A stretch of DNA of 64,000 bases from Haematobia irritans. Lineage: Eukaryota; Arthropoda; Insecta; Diptera; Muscidae. Each line of letters begins with the position of its first letter. Position 1 is the first letter of the stretch. Of this stretch, positions 48,243 to 60,282 are shown one piece after another. The notes beneath the pieces are model-generated. The model was not told where the DNA came from, made no database searches, and saw only the letters and a list, made by a program, of their open reading frames with translations. Position numbers and translations under genes: made by a program. The stretch covers positions 227,456,085 to 227,520,084 of the forward strand of contig NC_134400.1 in the NCBI RefSeq assembly GCF_050003625.1. Reading direction: 5' to 3'.

Positions 48243-50720
48243 CAACAACAAACCATAGGGAAGAAGCAACAAAAATGACATAATCAAAGGTCACAACTAA
48301 TCTGTAATTGTAATCATGTTAATACTAGTCCCCCAAAGTGTCTTAGATCCGTGACAAAACCCAAATAAATACCACAGAATGTATGTATGAATTTCAAATA
48401 TGTATAACAAAAGCTTACTGTACACACACCCATATAGGCATTCGAAATATTTTTTCCTTTGGAATAATATTAAAGTAAAAGTTAAATCATCGGTTTCTGT
48501 GAACTTTTAGTCTTCTCCACGACTGTAATAATGAATGAAAATGTCATGGCGGGCTGATAATCGAAATACACTCACAGAGGGTTTGAAAACAGTCCAATAT
48601 GTAGAGGCTAGTGAAACGCCATTAGCATGAAAAATTTTGCCCTGCCAGTGTCCGTGTAAAATCTGGAGGACCTGTTTAGTTAAATATGTGCCGAGATCTT
48701 TATAGATCAAAGATGGTTAGATCTAATTAGTACTGAATTGTATCTAATCAAAACTCGCAAATGACACCACTCTAATCAAATCCAATTTAACAAAAAAACA
48801 GAGATTTGACATTGTTGTATGCATTAAAATCAATGTTACCAAACCAATTTTATTATAAAATATAATTGTGTATATTAGGGAAATCTTTAAAACGCAGTGA
48901 ATATTTTATATTACTTACTATGAAAACAAAAACTAGTTTTAAACCTTAAACTTCGGTTTTTATTCGGCGTTTATTTCATCAAAATATTATGTCTATATGG
49001 CATAAAAGGCAATCGATTTCTTCATTGGTGGAATTTCCAGTAGTTGGCCACTCAATTTGACTAGAATTGGCAAAAAATAAATACCGCATTACACATCTGT
49101 CATCGTTTTGATTTTATTGTATATAATAACTGCCTAAATAGGCGATTTATTATGTGATAACAAGGAAACATGAAGGAATATGCTTTCAAACTGTCACATT
49201 TTGTAAAAAGTAGTATAAAACATGACCATTGTTTACGTCTTTATTCAATAAAATACGTTAAAGTTAAAAAAAATTTCTCGAAATTTTTTATTATATATTA
49301 AAAAATCGTATTCGGCCGAATGTTGCCTTTTTGTCGAATATCGGCAAGCCCTATTAGATATGATTGGATCCACCAACTTTTACACGGATGTCCTAAAAGT
49401 TTTTTTCGATTTGTTTTCATTCGCATCTAAGTCTTTTATTATTTTAAACACAATTCTTTTTTTCTAAAACATATACTACTTTAACTCAAGCTTATGGCAG
49501 TAATGCTGAGCTAAATAGAACAACAACAACGATTACTGAAAGCAATAGAAAAAATCTTCACAAAAATACATATGCAACGCGAAGTCGTAACTAGTTGTAT
49601 TATACAATAGCGGGAAAATTGCTGGTAGCCAGATGACATTTTTTTAATTAAGTATGGTTCATTCTGAAATTTATAGATTAGGCGAATTCGTTCGATTCAC
49701 AATGCTTGATTGTGTATGCTGAATGTAGACGAAAAACTCCATTGATCAGACCAATTTAAATAAATTAGCTTAAAATAGCAATGTATTCCGATGTAATTAT
49801 TTCAGCGTTCATTCATGATAACTAAAACAGCATACATCCTATTTGTCGACATGAAAACGTCTTCAACTCTACGTGGAATCCTATAAATTTAGTTCCAATT
49901 ACAACTGTCAAATATTCCCCGGAGGAAAATGTAACATCCTTATTGAACAAAAGGCATCAACCCAATGGAAAAATATGTACCCCTACAGTAATACCTTTTT
50001 TAACAATATTGTAAAAATATTGTAAAATTATCGAAAAACTAATAAGCTTTATATCCTTCAGAACGAATATATCCACACATACTGTATAAACTGAAATCAA
50101 ACAAAAACACAAATGGTTTATCTTAACAAATAATAGAGAACGTATGGAATATGCTTACATTTTTAAATTTTTAAATTGTATTTTTATTACACACTTTTAT
50201 TTTTTATTGAAATTATTAATGTATTTATTTTTTTAACTATATTTTTGACTACATATAAAATAATTAATAAAACAAACATTTTAAGTTTAAAATATAATAT
50301 GAAATTTAAACCTACTGTACATTATTCTATTTGTAAAATATTTGAACATTTATAATAATAATAATGGGGATGACATAAAACGAAATCCCGTTAATGTATA
50401 ATGTAATAACAAAGTTATTTGTTTCAAATAAATCTTAAAGCTATTAAAAATTCCACGGGTTAACGTTTCATTCCACATTTTATAGATAATATATACATTT
50501 GAATTCGTACTACTTGGGAGGTCAATTTGACTATAGTGACAGATTTAGATTTGTTTTGGTGTACGAACAAAGTGAACGTTTTTTTAGTGCATGAACAATG
50601 TGAAATAGTTTTTGTTTACGTTGAGTATACATAATGCAATAGAAAGGAGCAATCTAAATGAAACCCTCGTTTTTGGAAATTTTTAATTTGACTCAGAATT
50701 TTGTAATATGAATAAATTCA
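48243..50720. other. Intergenic AT-rich DNA, no gene seen
   Basis: The open frames at 48091-48294 and 48507-48710 (minus) have no recognisable feature. No family repeat is identified here. Very AT-rich at 50150-50480. Confidence 0.4.
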
Positions 50721-50724
50721 TACA

Positions 50725-52020
50725 CGAAAAAAAATATTCCCAATTAAAAAGTTGATTGAAGCTGAAAACTTTTCAATTAAAAAACTAATTGATACTATTA
50801 ATCTTTTAATCAAACTAGAAACATAATGTCAATTAAGTCAATGATTGAAATTTTTAAAATTTTCAATTAACAAATTTATTGATACAATTAACTTTTTAAT
50901 CAAACTCGGAAGAATAAGACAGTTAAAAAATTATGGATATATTTTATAAATTCTTAATTAAAATTTTTCTGACAGGATTAAAAATAGTAATAGACTTGAT
51001 TTTTAAGGGATTTCAAATCCACTTTTGATAAATTTCTAAATGAATGAGAATGGGCTATTAACAAAAGAAATTTAACACAATTAACTATTAATTACTTTTG
51101 AAAGTTAGATGTCCGACTGTTTAAAAATTACAGTAACAGGAAAGCCCTTGGCAAATAGACAGGCGTGAATTTATAATTTTATTTTGATCAGCAGAAAATT
51201 TCAGCAACATACTTTTCAGCAGTTGCTTGTAGCATTTTTGTTTGCTGAAGAACTAAATTCAGTCTATGCCATTAACAGCAGTTTTTATTTTTCTACGAGT
51301 GTATCCCAAACTAATAGCATTTCTCGACAATACAAAAAACAATTGCAAGTTAAAATTATATCCAATTTCAAAGAAAACTTAACATTGGATCTTAATGAAT
51401 TATAGTGTTCCAATGTAAATACCGTAAAACACTTTATCCTACTCATAAATATAAATAGAATTAATATAGATCCTCTTGATAGTAATAACCAGTTCGTTAT
51501 TTCCTAGTTAACGGACGGGCGTCATCGTCATCGCATGCAAGGGTTCTTGGTGCAATCCCAATTTCGACCGAGCACCAAAATATGTTTGAGAGGTGGATTA
51601 GCATCTCAGTAATGCTGGCGACAAAGCTTCTTTAAGGGGTGCCATCGTAATGTTAAACGCCGTTCGAACTCGGCTAAAGAAAGCAGGTCCCTTGTCATTG
51701 AACTAAACATGGAATCGGGCAGCACTCAGTATTAAGACGGAAGTTCACCACTGTGGTATCACAATGGACTGAATATTCTAAGTGAGCCTGAAATATCGGG
51801 CTGCCACTACACCTAAAAGTACACACAATTTTTTTTAGATTCAATCACAAAATTAATTGATCCAATTATTTCATTAGCAAATTTCAATTAATTTTTTGAT
51901 TCAATTAAATTTTTAATTGATGTGAATTGCAAAATTCAATTAATTTATTAATTAAAAACGAAACTATTTGTAATCGCTATACTATATTTCAATCACTTTC
52001 TATAATTAATTTTAATTCTT
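50725..52020. repeat. AATTAA-rich inverted-repeat element with SINE inside
   Basis: 50725-50960 carries repeated CAATTAAAAA...TTGAT motifs beginning ACACGAAAAAAAATATTCCC. 51835-51955 carries the inverse (TTTTTTTAGATTCAATCAC, AATTAATTTTTTGATTCAAT). Together they look like the two arms of a MITE. AGCAAACA/TTTGCTG motifs like those at 21590-21905 occur at 51185-51260. Confidence 0.4.
51505..51820 (+). mobile_element. SINE-like repeat (tRNA-related head, conserved tail)
   Basis: A tRNA-like part (CATCGCATGCAAGGGTTCTTG near 51530) is followed by a body containing GAACTCGGCTAAAGAAAGCA and the tail ATGGACTGAATATTCTAAGT ... CGGGCTGCCACTACACCTAA. The tail matches the 66-bp insert at 6496-6561, which shows that the family has been mobile. 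Confidence 0.55.
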
Positions 52021-52535
52021 AACTTCTATTCTATTCTGAAGCACACCCATAGACATAATCCACTAAACAAAATTTGAATATAGAATTACAAACAAACCAC
52101 TAAACAAAAGAATATAGAATTTTATGCCACTACACAAATCATTAACAATAACGATACACAACGACGGCCCTAGAACTGATTCTTGGGATAAACATAGTAC
52201 AGCTAGCATGATAAATGAATAAATATTGTTTTCTAATAGACAAACACGAACTCAATTTGCATGCTGCGAAGGAAATTAAAAATTTATTGAATAATTTTCC
52301 ACCAATAAAGAAATGCTTTATCAAGGTCAAGTGACTGGAGCACGCAACAACCTCCTTCACTTAGCCTCTTCCTGAAGCAACAAGCAGAATGGTGGATCGC
52401 TTCCGTCTAAATCCGCTTTTTCATAACATATTTTCATTCCTATAATTTTTGATTATGGATTTGGACTGGCCCAATTCGTAATCATTAAGCAAATCAAAGA
52501 TAAATATGAACAAATTTTGAAAATATACCCACTCA

Positions 52536-52541
52536 TTTATT
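52536..52541 (-). terminator. Polyadenylation signal of SELENOF
   Basis: AATAAA on the minus strand, about 30 nt past the stop codon. Confidence 0.55.
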
Positions 52542-52568
52542 AATTTCCAATTTAACTATATAGCTTCA

Positions 52569-53203
52569 CTATACCCTGTTTGTCTTGAGGTAGTCATCAT
52601 CTTCCTCTTCGATTACACTAAAAGACTGCTTGCCTCCAGTATAAGCCACATTGTTCAAATGTGTTTCAAAGAATTCCTCCACCGTGTCAGTATTCCATTT
52701 TGTAATAGATAGTGTTTCTTTGACTTGTCCATCTTTGTCCAAAAGTTTAACAATAGGATCCAAACCGCGAACGTATTTTATAGTCAAATTTGGGAACTTT
52801 GCAGGACGACCGCTTTTAATAAATGCTTGGATTTGCGGATAAGCACGGAATTTACAAGTGCACACTTCGAGTATAGCTTTGGGATACCGATAAGCTGCTG
52901 GCGTTTGATCCAAAGTACAACATTCCCGACAATGAGCCCTAGAAAGGAGGATAAAAATTGACACAAACAATTTATTGTAACTTTAACAGCTTACTTGAGG
53001 GCTTCCAGGGAAAAGTCGTCCAATTTCTCGCAGGAAGAACACATCAACTGACCTTTTATGAAACCCAGTTCTCTACAGTCTTGCGCTGTAAATTCACCAA
53101 GGGAGCCAGAAAAAACCTGCTGTACATGAATCTTGATTACTCACATTAATGAGTTAATGTGACAACTTACGGCTATCATTAACAAATAAAATAATTTTAA
53201 CAT
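52569..53203 (-). CDS. SELENOF: SELENOF (15-kDa selenoprotein) homologue, Cys form, three exons
   Basis: Exons on the minus strand: 53203-53171 (ATG, MLKLFYLLMIA), 53116-52995 (VFSGSLGEFTAQDCRELGFI, MCSSCEKLDDFSLEAL) and 52938-52569 (KAHCRECCTLDQTPAAYRYP to KTNRV and TAG). Donors are GTAAGT and GTAAGC; acceptors TACAGCAG and CTTTCTAG. Total 174 aa. The hydrophobic N-terminus is a signal peptide. The Cys-rich part (QDCRELGF, CSSC, CRECC) is the domain that binds UDP-glucose:glycoprotein glucosyltransferase in the ER. The thioredoxin-like fold has redox motif CTCK at ILEVCTCKFRAYPQ; Cys stands where vertebrates have selenocysteine (CGUK), as in Drosophila. KYVRGLDPIVKLLDKDG and the WNTDTVEEF end are family signatures. 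The first 11 codons and the splice choice are inferred; the rest is certain. Confidence 0.93.
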
Positions 53204-53553
53204 TTTGCAAGTCTCCATATTTATAAATAACACGTCAATTGTTTTCTCCGATCCAGTGAACAAAGTGCTTCTCAGACTTCGAAAATGCTATAATAAAAAA
53301 AAACTAATCCTTAAATACCTAAACATTTTCACTTCTTTTATTAATCGAATAAAATCATGAACCGTAAGAAAATAAACTTACCAAATCTCGTCTTCAGTAA
53401 TTTTACAAAACTAATCCAAAAACAAAAATACTTAGACGGCAAATATTAAATAAAGAGCACCTTACACGGTTATACGGTACTTTATACTACACAACACGTT
53501 ACGTGGACAAATCTGCTAGTATATGGTCATGTTTGCGTGGTGCACGGACGTCT
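53204..53553. other. Upstream region of SELENOF, no gene seen
   Basis: Short AT-rich intergenic stretch that should hold the SELENOF promoter; no core motif is clear. Confidence 0.35.
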
Positions 53554-54073
53554 TTGCATAAAATTAGGATACCGTCCCGAAATCCCGGTATTTTCTCTCA
53601 GATTTCTTCCAAAACTTTGTAGATGGTAGAACTCTAAGAGTAGATTTCCTAGCGGCTGTAGCCGGGTAACCGGTTATTCGGTTATAAAGTCTAAGTAAAT
53701 AATCGTTAATAAAACCGGTTCTGGTGAACCGATTACTTTGAAATATACATCTCTAGCAAGCTAATGATAACCCCTTTCAAATTAAGCCTAGTACCAAGAC
53801 CACGTTTTCGCCTTGGCATAAAATTAAGATACCGTCCCGAAATCCCGGTATTTTCTCTCAGATTTCTTCCAAAACTTTGTAGATGGTAGAACTCTAAGAG
53901 TAGATTTCCTAGCGGCTGTAGGCGGGTAACCGGTTATTCGGTTCTAAAGTCTAAGTAAATAATCGTTAATAAAACCGGTTCTGGTGAACCGATTACTTTG
54001 GAATATACATCTCTAGCAAGCTAATGATAACCCCTTTCAAATTAAGCCTAGTACAAAGATCACGTTTTCGCAC
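53554..54073. repeat. 260-bp tandem direct duplication
   Basis: ATACCGTCCCGAAATCCCGG begins at 53569 and again at 53829. The two units are nearly identical, with a few substitutions (TGTAGCCGG/TGTAGGCGG; GGTTATAAAG/GGTTCTAAAG). Confidence 0.9.
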
Positions 54074-54296
54074 GAAAAACTGTTATACTCCATATAAAAA
54101 ACGTTAAGCCTAGTACTAAGATCACGTTTTCGCACGAAAAACTGTTATACTCCATATAAAAAACGTTAGCGCGGAATAAATGCGAAATTTTTGTTTTGAG
54201 CATTTTCAGACACATATTTATACAACCCTGGAATTTTCGCACGAAAAGATAGGCGGGGAAATCTTTGTTTTGTGTATATTCAGACACATATTTATA
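54040..54296. repeat. 61-bp tandem pair and 'CACGTTTTCGCACGAAAA' repeat
   Basis: AGATCACGTTTTCGCACGAA occurs at about 54057 and 54118 (61 bp apart), followed by ACGTTAGCGCGGAATAAATG. The same block flanks the other side of the copia/D composite at 57896-58290, so the composite interrupts or adjoins this repeat. Confidence 0.7.
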
Positions 54297-54967
54297 CCCT
54301 GCCAGCATTTCAAAGTTCCATTTCAACCTCATCGTTACCACAGACTCGTAAATGTCACTTCAACCATCATGAAAAGGTACATCAAAAAGTACATGCAAGT
54401 AATTTGCCATCCCTACTGTTAAAAAAGCCATTTTTTTTTATGAAACGCCAAGCGCAACCAGCTTGTTATATTTTAATTAAATAAAAACGAAAATAAAGTT
54501 CTGAAAACATAGATTATACGCTTAAAATTGTGAAAGGTATATTGTTGATTTTCCAAATGGAATAAAGTGATTGTTTTTCAGATATTTTACAGACACGCTG
54601 CCTCCATGGAATAAAAACACTGGTTGATAGACGCAGCAACATGTAACTCGCTACTTGTAACTCAACATCATCATTAATGCCAAAAATTATGTTAAATGTA
54701 ATGTGATAGTGGTATAAATGTTATATTTTTAAGAATTTGTAAATGTTTAATCAAATTAATAAATATCTAAACAAACGTGTTTTACTCGACCACAATGATT
54801 CTTTTACAACTGTCTTAAAATGCACTTTTTCTGATTGTTTGGAGGGTCCCTTATTGGCGCCGTTCTAAATTGATCTATAAAGGCACCTAATAATTGCGCT
54901 CATGCGAAACATTTTTGTAGTAACTTGGCGTGGTACAACTTCTCAATAGTGACGGCGCTTTTCCGAT
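54297..54967 (+). mobile_element. Family D element, copy 6, 3'-truncated
   Basis: Starts CCCTGCCAGCATTTCAAAG after TA and runs to GGCGCTTTTCCGATGAG, where it meets an inverted D (copy 7). Confidence 0.7.
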
Positions 54968-55594
54968 GAGTGCAATTATTAGGTGCCCTTCTGGATACAT
55001 TTAGAAGGACGCCAATAAGAGCCGCTTCAAACTATCAGAAAAAGTGCATTTTAAGATAGTTGTAAAAGAACCATTGTGGTCAAGTAAAACATGATTGTTC
55101 AGATGTTTATTAATTTGATTAAATATTTATAAATTCTTATAAATATAACATTTATACGACTATCACATCACATTTAACATATTTTTATGCATTAATAAAA
55201 GATTGATGTTGAGTTACAAGTTGCAAGTTACATGTTGTAGCGTCTATCAGCCAGTGCTTTTATTCCCAATGGAGGCAGCGTGTCTGGAAAAATATTCGAA
55301 AAACTATCACTTTATTCCATTTGGAAAGTCAAAAACTGTTCACCAATATATCTTTCACAATTTTAAGCGAAATAACTATGTTTTCAGCCCTTCATTATCG
55401 TTGTATTTAAATAAATTATAAGAAGCTAGTTGTGCTTGGTGTTTCACAAAATATAAAATGGCTCTTGTAACAATAGTGATGGTAAAATACATTCATGCGA
55501 ATAGTGATGGCAAAATACTATCACAGTTGGCGATTGTTGCAGTGTCACTTACGAGTCTGTGGTAGCGATGAGGATGAAATGGAACTTTGAAATG
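54968..55594 (-). mobile_element. Family D element, copy 7 (borders gag fragment)
   Basis: Inverted D segment ending GAACTTTGAAATGCCGCAGA at the same gag/D junction as at 26641. It matches D8 base for base over long stretches (for example the MMLSYKLQVTCCSVYQPVL reading). Confidence 0.75.
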
Positions 55595-56507
55595 CCGCAG
55601 AGTTCTTTGAAAATCTTACCTCAAATCCATGGTCTGTCATTTTCGCTACAGACAACAAATTCGAACGCAAATCTGGGACGAATAATGTACCTTCTAATCT
55701 TGCTGTGCAGCCGCCTTTCGAATTCATTCTTACATCACCATTGACTCGTTATTTGCCAGATGTAATACTTGTGCTGATGCTTCTTGGATTTTAAAAAACT
55801 TTTTCCGTTCCGAGCACATATGTGAAGATGCACCCGAATCTAAGCACCATTTGCTTTTTCCGGCATTCACAATCATAGCTATATCAGCATTTTTCGATGT
55901 CTCATCGTTCTTACCTTTAATATTTCCATTATTTTTCGTATTCTTGAATTTGCAATCTTTTGCCATGTGTCCAACTTTTCCACAGCTATAACATCAAAAA
56001 TGAAATTTCTCACCCTTTGGCTTGTTATGCTCGCACTTCTTTTGATTTTTTTCACAAACATAGCATCAGTGGGTTCATCAATGAAATTTCTTTTCCTGGC
56101 TTCATATTCCTCCAAAAGTTTTACCTTTAGTGTTTCTGTACCAAGCTACTCTTGAGTCTCTATCGCAATTCTAAATGACTAATATACAATAACATTATTG
56201 TCAGCAAATCATCGACATCATATGTAAATCCATTTCATTTATTTTGTCTACAATATCGAAAAACTTTCTTATATGTTCTCTTACGTCCTCTCCATACTTC
56301 ATTTTTAACAAAATCAAAGATTTCAAGAGCATGGCTTTACGAGCAGGACCCTTTGATTGGTAAATTCCATGTAATTTATCCCATACCTCTTTGGATGTCT
56401 TGCAGTTTTTTTATCTGCTTCAATTCCGCTAGAGAAATCGACAAAATCAAGTCGGATTTTGCCTTGCTGTCTTCTAATTCCCATTTCAATACTTCTTGTT
56501 CCGGTTC
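55595..56507 (-). pseudogene. Copia-type gag and protease fragment, second copy
   Basis: On the minus strand it begins at PEQEVLKWELEDSKAKSDLI (gag without its first 44 residues or so). It continues through KRYGINYMEFTNQ-equivalent sequence, the zinc knuckle region and CLDSGASSHMCSERK, and ends at the D7 junction. It follows the integrase fragment directly, the reverse of the normal order. Confidence 0.85.
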
Positions 56508-57111
56508 AGGATTTCAAAAAAGCTTCTGCCCAGAAACTTGGACCCATTTTGCTGTGGCGTATATTCGACCGTAAATTCATTCTTTATACCGTGATTCTTT
56601 AAAAAATTTGTAAAAAATTTGTTTGTGTACTCCGTGCCATTATCAGATCGTTTTTATCTTGCATCCAGTTCTTTTCTCGACAAGGTTTTTGTATTCAATA
56701 AATTTTTCAGCCACTTCGCTTTTCTTTTTCAAGATATACACTTCGCACCATCTGGATTTATCGTCAATGAAAGTCAAAAAATATCTACTGCCACCCAAGG
56801 AATTCACTTTCATTGGACCACATACGTCTGTATGAACTAAATCTAGTAGTTCATTTGACTTCATTTCAGATTTCGAAAATGGCTTTTGGGTATGCTTCCC
56901 CTTAATACACGTTTCACAAATATTTAATTGTACATCAGTACATATGTCCGCATCAATTTCTTTTTCTTTGTGATATCTTTCAAATCCTTCTCATTAAGGT
57001 GGCCAAGTCGATCATGCCATTCTTGAAGAATATTGATTTGAGTAACCGTGCTGTTTTCTTCGATTTCTTCCTCGACGTAGTACAAATCTTTATTCCTTAT
57101 AGCCTTCATAT
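56505..57111 (-). pseudogene. Copia-type integrase fragment, second copy, placed before gag
   Basis: On the minus strand: EWHDRLGHLNEKDLKDITKK, then (after a stop) LLDLVHTDVCGPMKVNSLGG and FIDDKSRWCEVYILKKK. It ends GAAATCCTGAA, joined to CCGGAACAAGAAG of gag (junction 56505-56507, shared GAA). It keeps 24 bp missing from the integrase at 27.6 kb, so it was not copied from that locus in its present form. Confidence 0.85.
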
Positions 57112-57895
57112 CCCTGCCAACATTTTTTGAATTTGGGGGCGCTTCTGAGAATCCCCATTACGTCGAAAACAGTCGTATACGATATCCAAAACTCCTCGGA
57201 AAAGCGCCGTCACTATTGAGAAGTTGTACCACGCCAAGTTACTACAAAAAAGTATCGCATGAGTGCAATTATTAGGTGCCCTTCTAGATACATTTAGAAG
57301 GACGCCAATAAGAGCCGCTTCAAACTATCAGAAAAAGTGCATTTTAAGATAGTTGTAAAAGAACCATTGTGGTCAAGTAAAACATGATTGTTCAGATGTT
57401 TATTAATTTGATTAAATATTTATAAATTCTTATAAATATAACATTTATACGACTATCACATCACATTTAACATATTTTTATGCATTAATAAAAGATTGAT
57501 GTTGAGTTACAAGTTGCAAGTTACATGTTGTAGCGTCTATCAGCCAGTGCTTTTATTCCCAATGGAGGCAGCGTGTCTGGAAAAATATTCGAAAAACTAT
57601 CACTTTATTCCATTTGGAAAGTCAAAAACTGTTCACCAATATATCTTTCACAATTTTAAGCGAAATAACTATGTTTTCAGCCCTTCATTATCGTTGTATT
57701 TAAATAAATTATAAGAAGCTAGTTGTGCTTGGTGTTTCACAAAATATAAAATGGCTCTTGTAACAATAGTGATGGTAAAATACATTCATGCGAATAGTGA
57801 TGGCAAAATACTATCACAGTTGGCGATTGTTACAGTGTCACTTACGAGTCTGTGGTAGCGATGAGGATGAAATGGAACATTGAAATGCTGGCAGG
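57112..57895 (-). mobile_element. Family D element, copy 8, complete
   Basis: 784 bp with ends CCCTGCCAACATTTTTTGAA and GAAATGCTGGCAGG; the reference copy for family D in this window. Its right border lies in the CACGTTTTCGCACG repeat; its left border joins the integrase exactly as at 27418. Confidence 0.8.
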
Positions 57896-58295
57896 ATACA
57901 ACCCTGGATTTTTCGCACGAAAAGATAGGCAGGCACATTATTTTGCATGAACAAGCTAACATCCCTGAGTTTGAGACCCTATTTACAGAGATAGATGAAG
58001 ATATTCGTTTTGCGCAGAAACGAACTTAGCACTAAGCATTAAGCCTAGTACTAAGATCACGTTTTCGCACGAAAAATTGTTATACTCCATACAAAAAACG
58101 TTAGCGCGGAATAAATACGAAATCTTTGTTTTGAGGATTTTCAAACACATATTTATACAACCCTGGATATTTCGCACGAAAAAATAGGGAGGTATATTTT
58201 TTCGCATAAATAAGTTAACATCCCTGGGTTTGAAACCCTATTTGCGGAGATAGATGAAGATATTCGTCTTTCGCAGAAACGAACTTAGTACTTAG
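57896..58295. repeat. 'TTTCGCACGAAAA' repeat, two units
   Basis: The pattern ACAACCCTGG...TTTCGCACGAAAA...CATCCCTG.GTTTGA...AGATAGATGAAGATATTCGT occurs twice (57896 and 58158), about 262 bp apart. Related to 54040-54296. Confidence 0.65.
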
Positions 58296-58877
58296 CATGG
58301 CTGAACAAGAAGGTTAAATCATAGGCCCATATGATTACAATTTTTTTTATTTCGACAAAATTTTATGATGTCAAAATCATATGTTTATGGTGATTGCAGC
58401 TCTCCAAATCACACTGCATAGGAAATGCATCTCAAACAAACTCGCGCATTCAAAGCTGGAGAATTGTTCAAAGATGACTTGAGTATCTTGATAACATATT
58501 CCAGACCCAAAATACCACGCACATCAGTTTTTAAACTGCATCATAAACTGTTTTTGTTAATAGATGGCGAAGATCCATTTGACTGACTTCCATTCTTAAC
58601 TTTGGTGGGTATTATAGTCTTATTTATCTCATATCGGCGTTCCTCGGATGAATTATCCACTTCACAATCACTCATAGGTGACGCAATTAAATTTGAACCT
58701 TTATTTTTCTCTGATTTGAATTATTTTTTTCAGGACAATTGAAAGAATAAATAATTGCCACTTTTACCAATGCCATACGATTCTTTTATCAGCTGATTTT
58801 AACTTCTTAAAATTGTAAACAACATATTGAAAGTTGTTTTTTTTGTTATCGTGATTCAACCTCCTTATTCAGCCATG
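58296..58877 (-). mobile_element. TIR element family C, copy 3, complete
   Basis: Starts CATGGCTGAACAAGAAGGTT and ends in the inverse (CCTCCTTATTCAGCCATG). Flanks GTACTTAG and GTACTAAG form a 7-of-8 duplication. 582 bp. The minus strand holds the same 44-codon frame as C2 (58675-58541), followed by an in-frame TGA and a further readable segment (GILGLEYVIKILKSSLNNSP, NARVCLRCISYAV). I do not recognise the protein. Confidence 0.72.
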
Positions 58878-58971
58878 GTACTAAGCATTAGGCATAAATC
58901 GATCTATTCGTGTTTTTTGGAATCGGTTTTTTTTACAAAACATCTCGAAACTGAAAAACTACTCGATATAA

Positions 58972-59400
58972 AGATAGGGCTGTTTTCTTTTTGCACTGAT
59001 AACCAGTGCTAAAATAAAATGCAAAAAAAATTTCAGTTCAAATTTCGATTTTGATTGGCAACACTTGGTCCCCAGCTGTCAAAATGAAATTTTTTGTTTA
59101 CAAATAAAAAAAGAGGATAGAGACCGCCAATATATAGCAACAAGTGAATTTTGATAATATTAAATATAGATACATAAACAAAAAATTAATAAACCAAAGT
59201 TTGTGGTGGTAATTTGCATAATAATTGTTTTTGCCCTAAATCAACTTGTCGGTAGTGAAATTGATTTGGAAAATGGATGGATTTAAATAGTTCTGTAAAC
59301 AAGTGGAACAATTCCAAAAGCTATTGAGAGCTTTACAAAATGAACACAGTCATTTGTATGAAGTGATCAAGTAAAGGGCTGTTTTCTTTTTGCACTGATA
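58972..59400 (+). repeat. Retroelement-like fragment between direct repeats
   Basis: AGGGCTGTTTTCTTTTTGCA occurs at 58976 and at 59376, each next to a small hairpin (the second is GCACTGATAG CAA CTATCAGTGC). Between them, 59105-59343 is the inverse of 63820-64000 and beyond. It includes ATG at 59275 with MDGFK, a TAG, then FCKQVEQFQKLLRALQNE. Confidence 0.5.
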
Positions 59401-60280
59401 GCAACTATCAGTGCAAGTCGCACCAGAGTCACCATTATATGCGATTTTTTAGTTGTCAAAATATGAGTTGGCAACTAAAGGCCGGTACTATGTTCATTCT
59501 TGCGAAAAATTTTTATGGAAACCATTTTTTCGCACATAGAAAACGGCGTTTTTTTAGGTAGCTTGGAGCGCTATTTTACAGGGAGCGATATTGGATTAAG
59601 TTGGTGGTTGTTGCTTGTTTTTACAAAATAACATTTTATTTTTCCTTGGGCAATTGATCTGCTATTCCTTTGATCCTTTGTATAGTTTCGGAACAAAAAT
59701 ATGGTCCGCGTTTGATTTATAAACCCGCACAAATAGTTTTTAATAAATAAATTATTTCTTAATTCACATTGCAAATGGCGCCGTGCTATAAACGTCAGTT
59801 TTTCAACACGAAAAAACAAAGTATCACAAATGGAAAAAATTTCGCAAATTTTTCGCATTTTTTGATTTTGTATGGAGTTTCAACGCGAAAACCGAACAGA
59901 GTACCGGCCTTAAAGTAATACTCGGAAAGAAACACATCTCAAGTGAATGTCACATACAGAGAAGAAGAAGAAACGAACATGGAAAAATGGTAAAAAGTAA
60001 ATAAACAAATACTATTTTGTTTGGATTTTGAGTTTAGCCGCTAAATTCGTCGTTTTCCACTATTACTTTCCTCTAATAATCCATTTTAAGGAATACAAAC
60101 TTTGTGAAAATTTGCTTTGGGCTATTCTATGTATAATTTTATGCCTTTTTTGCTGATTTAGTTTTCACTTTAGCAATTAAACTCGAACTTAGTACTCACT
60201 TTTACTCTCGTGGAGTTTGTAGTATTCGAATGCCTGAATCAGTAATGTTCACTTGCAGGATACGAGCTCCGACCCCCTTT
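59401..60280. repeat. Repeat fragments: A core piece and F-type arms
   Basis: 59555-59690 matches the family A core flank (AGCTTGGAGCGCTATTTTAC, CTTGGGCAATTGATCTGC). 60010-60200 is a family F-like pair of arms (GAGTTTAGCCGCTAAATTCG ... TTAAACTCGAACTTAGTACT). No gene seen. Confidence 0.5.
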
Positions 60281-60282
60281 TT

